From Nocardia sp. NBC_00565 (lineage in GTDB: Bacteria > Actinomycetota > Actinomycetes > Mycobacteriales > Mycobacteriaceae): a DNA stretch of 64,000 bases. Position 1 is the first letter of the stretch; each line of letters begins with the position of its first letter. Of this stretch, positions 30,490 to 39,383 are shown one piece after another. The notes under the pieces are model-generated. The model made no database searches, was not told the origin of the DNA, and saw only the letters and a program-made list of their open reading frames with translations. A program made the position numbers and the translations under genes. Where the stretch lies: positions 4,402,001 through 4,466,000 of the forward strand of contig NZ_CP107785.1 in the NCBI RefSeq assembly GCF_036345915.1. Reading direction: 5' to 3'.

Positions 30490-30891
30490 ATGCTGCCGAT
30501 CTTCACCGCCGCCGAGTTCGTCAAGGCGACCCGCAGCTCACCACAACAGAGTTGCGTACGTGTAGCACGTCGCGACGGCTGGACGGCGATCTGGGACGAC
30601 AAGCTCGGAAACGAACAAACCACCGGCTCCACCGCCATACCAGACAGCCAAATGCTTATCTTCACCGACGAAGAATTCGACGCCTACCAGCACAGCATCC
30701 GTGCCGGAACTACCGAACCCTGCCCACTGAGAATCGAACAGCGTCACGGCATCTTCGTATTCACCGCCACCGATCCGACGACCCAGCCGGGTGGCGATGT
30801 GAAGCTTCACTTCGACCAGGGTGAGTTCGACGCATTCGTTGACGGGATCCGCAACCACGAGTTCGCCCGCGGACGTTTCGTCGCCACCTAG
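30490..30891 (+). CDS. Protein with two DUF397-like units
   Basis: 133 residues from the ATG at 30490, after GAGAGGAATGAC. Two similar halves: FVKATRSSPQQSCVRVARR...LIFTDEEFDAYQ and PLRIEQRHGIFVFTA...LHFDQGEFDAFVDGI. Each resembles the DUF397 pattern (Ser-rich opening, Cys-Val-x-Val-Ala, ending LxFTxxEFxAF). DUF397 proteins often accompany XRE regulators in actinomycetes; one such regulator lies at 35238. Confidence 0.6.
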   Translation: MLPIFTAAEFVKATRSSPQQSCVRVARRDGWTAIWDDKLGNEQTTGSTAIPDSQMLIFTDEEFDAYQHSIRAGTTEPCPLRIEQRHGIFVFTATDPTTQPGGDVKLHFDQGEFDAFVDGIRNHEFARGRFVAT

Positions 30892-30896
30892 CCGCG

Positions 30897-31193
30897 GTGC
30901 GCCGGGCCCGCGACCGCAAAGCTCGCCGGCTGCGGTTGGACCTGGCTGCTGCCGACCGCGCCCGCCGCATCCGGTACGGGGCGGTGACCGCCCCGGAACC
31001 GGCGAAGCGGCTGGACACGATGACCGCGGCCGAAGCCGATCAGGTGCTGGCCGAGGACAAGCTGAAGATCTCAAGAACGGCGGCGTACGATTCTGCGGCA
31101 CTCGATTTTTCAATCGTCCGTCACCGAAACCGCATTTTGCCTGGGACACGATCTGCGGCGCTCCCTTGGAGTATCGCGAACTCAACGACGTAG
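30897..31193 (+). other. Possible gene fragment, unknown
   Basis: An open frame rich in Arg and Ala (ARRLRLDLAAADRARRIRYG, MTAAEADQVLAEDKLKISRT) directly after the DUF397-like gene. It reads like part of a helical protein but has no clear start and overlaps the end of the kinase-like gene on the other strand. Family not recognised. Confidence 0.3.
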
Positions 31194-32063
31194 GTCTGCT
31201 ACGAGTTCGGCCGCGTGTCGTGCTGTTGGTTCGAATGCTGGGGCGGAATCGAATTGGGGATCGTTGAGGTCTTTCGAGCAGCAGAACAGTGCCATGAGCT
31301 TGCCCGATCTGGTGTCCAAGTCGGCACACCTTGCCCGGAATACCTTGTCAGCTAGGGCGGGAACCAACAGCGAGGCAACCCAGAGCGTCGCAGCGTCGAG
31401 GCCGCGTGGGGCAAGGCCGAGGTCTTCCCAATCAAGTATCCAGCAGTCGGGCGCGGTGAGGTTGGACCAATTCAGGTCCGCGTGGGCGGGCACCCACCGC
31501 TGATCGGTGATCGTAGTGTCGACTTGATCGGGGAAGGCCTGCTCGATCGCCTCGGTAACCAACGCCTGGGTGATTGGCTCGGTGTCCGGCGTCGCTACTC
31601 GCGTAACGCGCTGACGGGCAAGGCTATCCAGAGACCTGTTGAGTGTGCGCCACCAGTCCGATGACAGTTCGGGTTCGGTGAGCGGGTATCCGATCGGCTT
31701 CGCGGTCGGGCCGGTGATCAATGCGCATTCGTCGGCCCGCCAGATCACCCCTGTCAATTCATCGAGCCAGGACACCGCTTGGTGCCACCGTGGCTTGGCG
31801 ATGCCATCCAGGAGGCCCGAGGCTTCGATGCCGTTGTTGATCTGCCCTTGGCTGGCGGCCTTGTCTAGCGGCCGGGCCTCGATCCGCACCCACGTGCTCC
31901 GATCGCTGCGCACGCCGATCGTGCGTCGCTTCCGCACCATGGTGGATTCGTCGAAACCTGTTCCAAGGCGGGCTTGTACGTCGTTGATCAGCTGCTCGAT
32001 CGGTAGTTTGCGCAGGTCGCCCATACTGGACACTCGCGCCTGACCTGTCAGAGCGTCTGCCAC
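31182..32063 (-). CDS. APH-like phosphotransferase of the peptide/cupin locus
   Basis: 293 residues. Aminoglycoside-phosphotransferase/choline-kinase fold: catalytic loop VPAHADLNWSNL (His194, Asp196, Asn201) and metal Asp211 in CWILDWEDLGLAP. ATP would be the donor; the acceptor is unknown. In class V lanthipeptide clusters a related APH-like protein phosphorylates Ser/Thr of a precursor peptide; a similar role here is inference only. Last gene of a four-gene leftward run, 47 bases after the aldo/keto reductase. Confidence 0.82.
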   Translation of the reverse strand: MADALTGQARVSSMGDLRKLPIEQLINDVQARLGTGFDESTMVRKRRTIGVRSDRSTWVRIEARPLDKAASQGQINNGIEASGLLDGIAKPRWHQAVSWLDELTGVIWRADECALITGPTAKPIGYPLTEPELSSDWWRTLNRSLDSLARQRVTRVATPDTEPITQALVTEAIEQAFPDQVDTTITDQRWVPAHADLNWSNLTAPDCWILDWEDLGLAPRGLDAATLWVASLLVPALADKVFRARCADLDTRSGKLMALFCCSKDLNDPQFDSAPAFEPTARHAAELVADLRR

Positions 32064-32110
32064 AACTCCAACTCCCCAGCGGTAGATGTATTGGCTGAAC
32101 CCAAGGACGT

Positions 32111-32995
32111 TTATATCGTGGCCGGTCTTGTTGGCCGCCGTCGGGTATCGGCTCGAATGAGTCCGCGGTACTGGTTGATAGCGTCGGCCGCGAGTTCGAC
32201 GTCGGTCGCATCGACCAGTTCCGTGAGATGTTCTGTGTTGCTCGTTCCGGCCGCGATCCGCGTGACGGACGGCAGTTCATACGCGAGCCGAAAAGCAGCT
32301 TGCTGTGTCGAACAGGGCCGCTGTGATGTCAGGAATGCAGACAGGTTCGCCGTTCTCCACACGGTTTCGGCTGTGCTACCCCCGAACGGGCTCATGCCCC
32401 ACCGCTCAGCAGCCGCGATGCCGAAAGTCTCACTTATCGCTTCCGCCGCCGCCAACACCAAGTCGGGCACGGTGAGTCCGGCGCGGACGAGCAGGATGGT
32501 TGGAAGCTGATCAGGTTTGCAGGCCGCGAGCACGCTTCCCAACGGGCGGGGGTCCCACGACGAGATGCCCCACGCCCCAGCAAGACCCGACGCCACTGCG
32601 TCGGCGAGACAGGCGCAGGCTTCCGCCAAGCGGTCGCCGCCCTCGTCTGTGGACAGGTCGGCGAGGGTGCGCTCCGGGTTGTGCAAGAACACCACGTCCG
32701 GTGTCCGGCCGAGGTCCTGAATGGATTCCTCGACAGCGGCGCGTAGCCGGTCAGGCTCCAGGCAGTGAACGGTGTGCCCGTCTCGTCCCGGGAAGAATCC
32801 GACCTTGGTAGACACGATGAATTCTTCGAGCAGGTCCCCGGCGGTCTGGGCGAGCATCCGGTGTGAGGTGAAACCGCGGTAGTTGTATGCGGTGTCCACG
32901 CCACAGATGCCGAGTTTCAGGGCGTGTTCGAGCAGGTGCCGGTCGGGATCATGCCGGTATAGCCCCAGGACAACGCCTCGGTCAGTTCGGCGCAC
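32111..32995 (-). CDS. Aldo/keto reductase of the peptide/cupin locus
   Basis: 294 residues, TIM barrel, NADPH-dependent. The catalytic tetrad is readable: Asp34 and Tyr39 (GVDTAYNY), Lys64 (STKVGFF) and His105 (VVFLHNPE). The start overlaps the cupin gene by up to 79 bases, with a GTG at 32974 as alternative, so translation is probably coupled. It could reduce a carbonyl made by the oxygenase; that is inference. Confidence 0.88.
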   Translation of the reverse strand: MRRTDRGVVLGLYRHDPDRHLLEHALKLGICGVDTAYNYRGFTSHRMLAQTAGDLLEEFIVSTKVGFFPGRDGHTVHCLEPDRLRAAVEESIQDLGRTPDVVFLHNPERTLADLSTDEGGDRLAEACACLADAVASGLAGAWGISSWDPRPLGSVLAACKPDQLPTILLVRAGLTVPDLVLAAAEAISETFGIAAAERWGMSPFGGSTAETVWRTANLSAFLTSQRPCSTQQAAFRLAYELPSVTRIAAGTSNTEHLTELVDATDVELAADAINQYRGLIRADTRRRPTRPATI

Positions 32996-34140
32996 ACGCC
33001 CTCCTTTATCAAGGTTTCTGCAAGAACGGCGGCATCAATGCCCGTCGTCGCGGTCACGGTGGCGAGGTCGATCGGATGCCCGGTCAGCAACAGCCGAAGC
33101 GCCGGTTCAGCCCGTGCGGCGAAGGTCATCTTCTTGCCGGCGGCCAGCACATCGACCTCCTGGCCCCAGACTTCGATGCCTGGGGAAAAGTCCGTCAGGC
33201 ACACAACAGTTTGTGGCGGGCCGAATACTGCACCGGTCGCGACGTGGCGGGGTGGCTGTCGTTCGTGCTCACGGGCGGCGAGATACGCCGAGGTCGGGTA
33301 GTCCGCGAGCAGCTGCGCCATTCCGGCTACGAGCTCGTCCTCCTGCCTGGCGCGCTCGGCTGCTGTTCCCCATCGGTGCAGATCGCGTCGGAATGGCTCG
33401 CGCTGCCTACTTCGATCCGCCACCCACGACACCCAATCGACCCCGGTCCGCTTCACGAATCCGAACGTCACGTGCAGGCTGCAGCCGGCCCCGCTGTTGG
33501 TGCGAGTCGCCTGGTGCCAGAACCCGCGAGGAATATGCATCACGTCGCCGGTCCGCATTGTGCCCGACCACACGATCTCCTCTGGCGGAACCGTGTTCGG
33601 CTCCGCGTCCCGGTACATCGGCACCGGCCTGGATGCCGCGCGCACTTCCCACGACTTCTCGCCGCCGATCTGGACGATAACGACGTCGTGGTCATCCCAG
33701 TGGAGGGCAAACCCGGCGGCATCGTTGGTGGTCAGATACGTATTCACCTGGACTAATTCGCGCGACCACCATTGCAATGCCCGGCAGGCAATCTCCATGG
33801 TCGGATCGAATGAGTCCAAGGAATCCAGCACCAAGGAACAGCCGGACTGCATGAGCTGATCCAAACGGTCCATGTTGGGTACCGGAATAACCTGTGACCG
33901 GCGAGTCACAAGCTGTGTCAGGTATGCATCGGGGTGCAGCTCATTCCCGTTCTGAAAGCAACGGAATTGAGGAGGCGACACGGCACGTCGCATGATTACA
34001 TCGAGCAGCTTCTGCGGAGTCAGCATTCTGGCGCACAGGTCCGCGTCGAGCACGGTGCCGCGCGCGAACGCGGCACCGAGCCCGTCGGACCCACTCCAAC
34101 CCAGCGCCTTCTCGATTGCTTGGGTCAAGTAGTGGTCCAT
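32917..34140 (-). CDS. JmjC/cupin-4 Fe(II)/2-oxoglutarate oxygenase
   Basis: 407 residues. The ribosomal-oxygenase-like (Cupin_4) family hydroxylates protein or peptide side chains. The metal triad is visible: His147 and Asp149 in FALHWDDHDV and His209 in IPRGFWHQA; QIGGEKSWEV follows as in NO66/MINA-like enzymes. A winged-helix-like C-terminal part (LLLTGHPIDLATVTATTG) fits the same family. Start ATG 34140 lies 10 bases after the stop of a 46-residue peptide gene, its most obvious substrate candidate. Confidence 0.87.
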   Translation of the reverse strand: MDHYLTQAIEKALGWSGSDGLGAAFARGTVLDADLCARMLTPQKLLDVIMRRAVSPPQFRCFQNGNELHPDAYLTQLVTRRSQVIPVPNMDRLDQLMQSGCSLVLDSLDSFDPTMEIACRALQWWSRELVQVNTYLTTNDAAGFALHWDDHDVVIVQIGGEKSWEVRAASRPVPMYRDAEPNTVPPEEIVWSGTMRTGDVMHIPRGFWHQATRTNSGAGCSLHVTFGFVKRTGVDWVSWVADRSRQREPFRRDLHRWGTAAERARQEDELVAGMAQLLADYPTSAYLAAREHERQPPRHVATGAVFGPPQTVVCLTDFSPGIEVWGQEVDVLAAGKKMTFAARAEPALRLLLTGHPIDLATVTATTGIDAAVLAETLIKEGVCAELTEALSWGYTGMIPTGTCSNTP

Positions 34141-34150
34141 GGATCGCGTC

Positions 34151-34291
34151 TTACGACTCGGGGATGTTCAGGCCGTCGCCACCCGAGCTACCGTGCCCGT
34201 CGCTGTTGGTGTCCGAATGCTCGGCGTCCAGGCGCCCGCGAACGCTCTCCAACTGTTCGACCGCGATCAACAGGTCATTTTTCGGTTCCAT
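34151..34291 (-). CDS. Candidate precursor peptide (46 aa) of the cupin locus
   Basis: A short open frame with ATG at 34291, a GGGAG site six bases upstream, and stop TAA 10 bases before the oxygenase gene. Residues 1-24 (MEPKNDLLIAVEQLESVRGR then LDAE) look like an amphipathic helical leader. Residues 25-46 are a flexible His/Ser/Asp/Gly-rich core (HSDTNSDGHGSSGGDGLNIP then ES). No Cys, so thioether rings are excluded. Spacing and gene order suggest a RiPP precursor modified by the oxygenase, reductase and kinase, but no known family is recognised. Confidence 0.55.
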   Translation of the reverse strand: MEPKNDLLIAVEQLESVRGRLDAEHSDTNSDGHGSSGGDGLNIPES

Positions 34292-34662
34292 GTGCCGCTC
34301 CCACTCTCAATAACGTGCGCAAAAATGCGCCCATTTGTAGTCGTCGTGTTCGCGTCCGCCCCTCTGGCAGTTGAGGTCGACGACATCCACTGAGAATGCG
34401 CCATCGCCCGGCAATTCACCCGGTCGAAAGTGAGGAAACTTCCCCCTGGCTGCCTACCAGCCGTGACCAGCAGAAACTGGCTCCGCGCCAGCGAAAGCCC
34501 TCAGGTTTGGGTACAACCATCGACTCGAGCCCGGCATCACGGTCGACCCTGCGGCGACCTCACCAAACACACACCCCCGCAATCGGATTCGCTGCGGCGC
34601 CACCGCGCCAAGGCCGTCACCTAACCCTCCACAGCGAGGCGTCCGGTGCGCGCCAAGACCGT
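34292..34662. other. Intergenic region upstream of the peptide gene
   Basis: 371 bases with no convincing gene on either strand. It should carry the promoter of the peptide-cupin-reductase-kinase run; no obvious -35/-10 pair or palindrome stands out. Confidence 0.45.
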
Positions 34663-35238
34663 CTACCCCGACGCCGTCTTCGGCTGGTTTCGCGTCCGGA
34701 ATTCACTCAGTGGGACACACTCGGCATCGACTAGCCAACCGAGGTACGTCACGGAGGCATCCTTGGCTTCTCGGAACGACTCGATACCGTCGTAAACCAG
34801 CGATACCGCGTAGCCACGGTTGTAGGCGTCGACGGCGCTGAATCGCACGCACACGTCGGCGGAATACCCGATCAGGTAGATGTGATCGCAGTCGAGGCTG
34901 CGGAGAATATCATCGAGGTTGGTGTTGTAGAACGCACTGAAGCGCTTCTTCTCCACGACGAAATCGTCTGGCTCGATTGATAATTGGTCGACAACCTGGG
35001 CCAACTCGCCACCCCGAACCAGATTCGCGCACCAGCTGTCTCCGGTGCTCCACGCTGTCGGCCAGTCGACCCGGTCCTCCCGGTACAGCGTGACGACGTG
35101 GACAACCGGTACATCCGCCTGCCGAGCGATGTCGATGATCTCGTTGCAGCGCTTCCCCAAATCCAGGCGGTCGATGTTCGGGTTCTCCACGAAGAAGAAC
35201 TCCTGCATGTCGACAACCACCAGTGCGCTCTTCTTCAC
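34663..35238 (-). CDS. Isochorismatase-family cysteine hydrolase
   Basis: 191 residues from a GTG at 35238 that shares one base with the TAG of the upstream regulator (TAGTG), so translation is coupled. Catalytic triad: Asp10 (VVVDMQEFF), Lys97 or 98 (VVEKKRFSAF) and Cys130 (GYSADVCVRFSA), intact. Such enzymes hydrolyse amides, imides or vinyl ethers (nicotinamidase, isochorismatase). Substrate unknown. It lies between the XRE regulator and the peptide locus. Confidence 0.88.
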   Translation of the reverse strand: MKKSALVVVDMQEFFFVENPNIDRLDLGKRCNEIIDIARQADVPVVHVVTLYREDRVDWPTAWSTGDSWCANLVRGGELAQVVDQLSIEPDDFVVEKKRFSAFYNTNLDDILRSLDCDHIYLIGYSADVCVRFSAVDAYNRGYAVSLVYDGIESFREAKDASVTYLGWLVDAECVPLSEFRTRNQPKTASG

Positions 35239-36353
35239 TATGTGCCGTCCCTCAGTTGATGGTGCATCTGAATCGCTGTGCCTATGAGCCGCAACGCGGG
35301 CTCCAGGACATCGAGTATCGCGACCGATCGTTGCGGTTCGAGCGTGTCGCCGTCCCCGATGGGGTTTTCGAATCTGAAGTTGAGATTGAGAACGCCGATG
35401 ATGTCCGACGCTCCGGGTTCCGGGGATCGGATCGCCGCGGCCAGCAACGCGCCGAAGTAGCACTCATCGCGCCAATAGTCGTATCTGGCTTCGATTTCCG
35501 AGGCGACCTCCGGGGCCAGATCGTACTCGGATGCGGTGTACAGCCCGCGAAACGATCCGACGTAGTCGATGCCCCGCGACAGGAACGCATTCCCGCTTCC
35601 GCGCCACGGAGTCCCGTTCACCTGAATCGGAATCAGAGTCGGCCGCGTTGTCCGCCGGACACCGCTGGCCCACACCTGCAACCATCCGTGCTCACTCACC
35701 AACCCCTCCACGAGCGGGACCGCCGCGGTGGGTACATCCGAGTGCACTGGCACCACAACGTCGAGCCATGCAGCGTCCGGACACACCAACGTGGCGACAA
35801 CCCGGTTCAATACCGCCAACAGCTCGTCGATCTCTTCGCGGTAATACGTCCCGCATTCGATGATTGCCAAACAGCACTTCACGTAGGCCGCACAGTCGCT
35901 CGCGATGTCGGCGGTCGGACTTGCGATGGCCACTGTGGAGACCGCCGGAACCCCGCCCTCCGTGCGGTGGTCATGTACACGAAGCGCGGCCCGCTCGGTG
36001 CGGGTCATCGCTTCGTAGTCCGCGAAATCCACAAGCAGATGCGGCTGCGTGCCGTAAAGCTGCGCCAGCACCGACAACGTATGCAGAGTCGGCTTGACCC
36101 CACCCACCGGCCACGCCTCGAAGTCCGAGATCCGCTTGCCGCTCATCGGCGCTTGAGGATCTCCGATCAACGCGTTGTACTCAGCAGCGACCTCGTCCTG
36201 CGTCATCCCACGCCCGTGCCGCCACGCCTGGCGCGGACGAAATCCCCACCGCACAGCGAACTCACCGACGATCTGCTCCACCGAGAAATCTTCCCGCTGC
36301 ATCGCACGCCTGAGACGCTCGCGCGCCGACCTGCCACCGGCCTCAAACCCCAC
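35238..36353 (-). CDS. XRE-type regulator with C-terminal GAF-like domain
   Basis: 371 residues from a GTG at 36353. The N-terminal third is an actinobacterial Cro/C1-like domain (RWGFRPRQAWRHGRGMTQDE, GKRISDFEAWP, LAQLYGTQPHLLVDFADY). The rest resembles a GAF sensor (SRGIDYVGSFRGLY, IGVLNLNFRFENP). This layout is common for pathway-linked regulators in Streptomyces and Nocardia. Coupled to the cysteine hydrolase and likely to control the genes to its left. Confidence 0.78.
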   Translation of the reverse strand: MGFEAGGRSARERLRRAMQREDFSVEQIVGEFAVRWGFRPRQAWRHGRGMTQDEVAAEYNALIGDPQAPMSGKRISDFEAWPVGGVKPTLHTLSVLAQLYGTQPHLLVDFADYEAMTRTERAALRVHDHRTEGGVPAVSTVAIASPTADIASDCAAYVKCCLAIIECGTYYREEIDELLAVLNRVVATLVCPDAAWLDVVVPVHSDVPTAAVPLVEGLVSEHGWLQVWASGVRRTTRPTLIPIQVNGTPWRGSGNAFLSRGIDYVGSFRGLYTASEYDLAPEVASEIEARYDYWRDECYFGALLAAAIRSPEPGASDIIGVLNLNFRFENPIGDGDTLEPQRSVAILDVLEPALRLIGTAIQMHHQLRDGT

Positions 36354-36516
36354 CAGGTCACCCCTATTTCACGACCAACCCAGGACACCATACCCAGCTG
36401 ACGTCTACAACACGCCAGATCCGCTGTGTACCAACACGAATCATTCAGCGAAGGGACTGTGGATTCATCGGTGTTTCCGGCCTGATTCGCTGAGTGATGC
36501 TCAGCGGGAAGGGTCG

Positions 36517-36774
36517 ATGATGACGACACTTGATGCCGTGACGAGGAGGAAGAAGCCAGCCGAGGCTTCGGCCGAGGAGTTGGCTGCCCAGGAGCTGGTC
36601 CGGATGGCCAAGGAGCAGGGCTTGTCGCTGACCGGGCCGAACGGACTGTTGAAACAGTTCACCAAGACCGTCCTGGAAACCGCGTTGAACGAGGAGATGA
36701 CCGAGCACCTGGGCTTCGACAAAGGTGAAGCTCCCGTGGATCGGGAATCGGCCAACGTGCGCTCCGACGACTGA
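36517..36774 (+). pseudogene. IS256-family transposase, N-terminal remnant
   Basis: 85 codons from ATG 36517 match the N-terminus of mutator-type IS256 transposases (LLKQFTKTVLETALNEEMTE, HLGFDKGEAP); the frame ends at a TGA shortly after. The catalytic DDE part is absent. GTGGATTCATCGGTGTTTCC just upstream may be the left terminal repeat. Confidence 0.75.
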
Positions 36775-37005
36775 CACGTCGATGCCCCTCGAAACGTTGT
36801 AGGAATCTCGGGCAATCCACCCGACTCGCGACGTCGAATCACTAGACGGTTGCGCAAACCGCTGTTCCTGTCGGGGCTCACGAGCCCCGACCGCACGAGA
36901 TCCCGATCAAGGAGCAAGAAGTCCTGTCCTGGTTCGTCTCGTGGCGGCCCCCGGCTTCTGCTAACGACGCGCGGATGCTTGTCCCCCGGACAGAGGAGGC
37001 AGGAC

Positions 37006-37239
37006 TTGGACGAGGCGCTCGACACGGTGACCGATCCCCTGGTCGCCGCGAGCATGCGGCAGTTGGTCAGCGAGATCCTGTTGCGCTACGGGTCGATCGA
37101 CGCGTTCTGCGCGCGGCTGCACCGACTGCTCGACGAACCCACCGACCAGATCCCCGCCGTGACCGGCATCCCCTGCACGTACCCGCATGGCCGACACCGG
37201 CTGCGAGAACGTGAATCCATGGAATGCCAAGCGGGGTAA
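37006..37239 (+). CDS. Small hypothetical ORF (TTG start)
   Basis: 77 residues from a TTG preceded by GAGGAGG six bases upstream. LVAASMRQLVSEILLRYGSI and DAFCARLHRLLDE look helical and protein-like; the tail is basic. No family recognised. The remaining stretches 36775-37005 and 37240-37480 show no gene. Confidence 0.35.
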   Translation: MDEALDTVTDPLVAASMRQLVSEILLRYGSIDAFCARLHRLLDEPTDQIPAVTGIPCTYPHGRHRLRERESMECQAG

Positions 37240-37480
37240 GCGGCCTGCGGAAGCTGAATCCGGGCCGCATCCGACAGCGGTGGCAGACGCGCGCCGCGCG
37301 GCCCGTCTCCCACCTTCTGAACCAATCCCGTATCAGCTCAAGATGATTCACGCCGTCCCGGATTGCGGAATGGCCACCATATTTTGCGAGCGCGAAGCGT
37401 GAGACCGTTCAGGGTGATCACGCGGCAGGGTCGTCACCGATCTGGAGTTCGTTCACCCGACTCCAGGGCGGGATGTGGGG

Positions 37481-38119
37481 TCAGTTGCTGATGGCGGGCA
37501 TGGCCCGCCGGTAGCGGGTGTCGGTGAGCTGTGCGACGAGGAACGCGGCGATGTCGGCGCGGCTCATGGCGGAGCCGACACCGTCGTGGCCGAGGAAGCC
37601 GGAGCGGATGCGGCCGGTGGCGGGCTTGTTGGTGGGGTTGGTGATGCGGGCGATGGTGTAGTCGAGCCTCGAGTCGGTGACGGCCGCGGTCATGCCCTTC
37701 AGTTCGGCCAGCGCGTTGGGGATCGTCAGCCCGGCCATGAGGGGCAGCACCTTGTGCTTCCAGTGCGGCTTGTCCCGTGGATCGGCCAGCGACGGCGTGG
37801 CCAGGCCGATGAACCGGGCCACCTTCTGGGTCTGCATGGCCTGCACGATGGTGCGGGTTCCCTCGGTCACCGGGGTGCCGGTCGCGGACCGTCTCAGAGA
37901 CGGGCCGAGCGCGCTGATCACCGCGTCCGCGCCACTGACGGCCTGCTCGACGGCATCGCGGTCGGATAGCTGCCCGGTGACGACCGTGAGGTGGGAGTGG
38001 GTGAGGCTGAGCTTGGCAGGGGTGCGGACCAGGGCGACGACCTGGTGGCCGTCGTCGAGGAGTTGCTGGACGACGAGGTGGCCGATGCCGCCGGTCGCGC
38101 CGAAGACGGTGATACGCAT
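37481..38119 (-). CDS. NAD(P)-binding (SDR-like) oxidoreductase
   Basis: 212 residues. Rossmann fold with FGATGGIGHLVVQQLLDDGH at the N-terminus; atypical SDR of the NAD(P)H-binding/NmrA-like group (VISALGPSLR, DYTIARITNPTN). Reductase or regulator role cannot be separated. Last gene of the FrnE-SDR-DoxX run, 25 bases after DoxX. Confidence 0.85.
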   Translation of the reverse strand: MRITVFGATGGIGHLVVQQLLDDGHQVVALVRTPAKLSLTHSHLTVVTGQLSDRDAVEQAVSGADAVISALGPSLRRSATGTPVTEGTRTIVQAMQTQKVARFIGLATPSLADPRDKPHWKHKVLPLMAGLTIPNALAELKGMTAAVTDSRLDYTIARITNPTNKPATGRIRSGFLGHDGVGSAMSRADIAAFLVAQLTDTRYRRAMPAISN

Positions 38120-38144
38120 CAGGGAGTGCTCCTTGAGGTTGGGG

Positions 38145-38516
38145 TCAGAAGCTGTAGGGCCCGAAGCGGCCCCAGGCCACCAGGGCGGCCAGGATCAGCA
38201 GGACGGCGTTGAAGCCGATCGCGCCGGGTTCCTTCCGGCGGGCGTGGGTGATCGCGGCCAGCACCATCACCGCGACCAGGCCGGTCGCGGCCAGCGGGGT
38301 CAGCACAGGGGCTATGCCGGTGGCCGCGGGCAGGATCAGCCCGAGCGCGGCGGCGAACTCCACGAGGCCGATGAAGCGGACGGTGGCCTGCGAGAAGTCG
38401 GCCGTCCAGGGCAGCTGGCCGACCAGCTTGTCCTTGGGCTGGGTGGACTTCATCACCCCTGCCATGGCGAACAGGGCGGCCAGCACGGCCTGCACGATCC
38501 ACAAGAAGACGTTCAC
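38145..38516 (-). CDS. DoxX-family membrane protein
   Basis: 123 residues from the GTG at 38516 (VNVFLWIVQAVLAALFAMAG). Four hydrophobic helices, with the DoxX-type loop VRFIGLVEFAAALGLILPAA. Family members associate with redox or thiol stress complexes. Part of the operon behind the HxlR regulator. Confidence 0.88.
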   Translation of the reverse strand: MNVFLWIVQAVLAALFAMAGVMKSTQPKDKLVGQLPWTADFSQATVRFIGLVEFAAALGLILPAATGIAPVLTPLAATGLVAVMVLAAITHARRKEPGAIGFNAVLLILAALVAWGRFGPYSF

Positions 38517-38593
38517 GTCGGATTCCTTGGCGGAGTAGGACGGGGTAGGGAGTGAGCCGAAGCCCCCTCCCGGGAGCGGGGTGGGCCGGCCGG

Positions 38594-39316
38594 TCAGGCG
38601 TTGAAGACGGCCTCGGAGCGGTCTCGGCGTTCGTGCAGGTCCCAGTACAGGGGGGCGATCTGCTCGGGCGTGGCCGTCGGGATGCCCTCCGGGCCGCTGT
38701 CGCCGATCCACACGCTGATCGCCACGTGCGCGGCGTGCACACCGCTGCCGGCCAGCTCCTTGTCCAGATTGAGCACCTAGTTGCGCAGAGCTGCTGAGGC
38801 CGCGTTGACATTGCCGAGCATGGGAATGGGATCCACCGACCCGCCGCCGGTGGTGAACAGCAGGGTCCCGGCGTCGGCCTCCCGCATGGCGGGCAGTACC
38901 GCCCGGGCCGCCGTGATGGCGCCGTAGAAGAGGTACTCGATCTGCGGCTGCAGATTGTCCACCGTGACCTCCGAGGGAGCGGCCAGGGCGTGACCGGGCA
39001 CCGGCGAGTGCGGGGCCGGCGAGTACTCCAGTACGTCGATGCCGCCGAAGCGGACCTTGGCCGCGTCCAGGGCATCCGTGAGTGAAGCGCGGTCGAGGAC
39101 GTCGGCGGGAAATGCGGTGGCCGTGATGCCTTCCTGGCCGAGCTGGTCGACCAGCGTTTCCAGTTTCTGCTTGGTGCGGGCGATCAGGGCGATGTCGAAG
39201 CCGCGCCTGCCGAAGGTGCGGGCGATGGCCAGGCCTATGCCGGGGCCGGCGCCGACGGTGGCGATGGCGATGGCGATGGCGATGGCGATGGCGATGGCGA
39301 TGGCGAGAGTAGGCAC
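38594..39316 (-). pseudogene. SDR-family oxidoreductase with in-frame stop and expanded repeat
   Basis: Reading from a GTG at 39316 the frame encodes an SDR: GAGPGIGLAIARTFGRRGFD (cofactor loop) and ITATAFPADVLD. At 38777-38779 a TAG interrupts the frame inside LRN-stop-VLNLDKELAGSG, and the same frame then continues to 38594. The change fits a Tyr codon turned to TAG. Before the cofactor loop a GCGATG hexamer array adds seven Ile-Ala pairs to the first beta-strand. Unless read through, the product is truncated. Confidence 0.8.
39261..39306. repeat. Seven-plus GCGATG hexamer copies inside the SDR gene
   Basis: GCGATG repeated seven times plus GCGA, without error. Being a multiple of three it preserves frame and encodes alternating Ile and Ala in the Rossmann beta-1 strand. 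Confidence 0.97.
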
Positions 39317-39383
39317 AGTCAGAACTCTTTCGTGTAGTAACCGCCGGGACATGCGGGGACCGGATGCCCGGCAGGCGTGTGGA

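Noticed and set aside
31182..34291. Class V lanthipeptide cluster
   Set aside because: An APH-like kinase is present, but the HopA1-like and lyase partners are missing and the candidate peptide has no Cys.
39261..39306. CRISPR or replication iterons
   Set aside because: Hexamer in frame within an SDR gene and coding for Ile-Ala; microsatellite expansion explains it.
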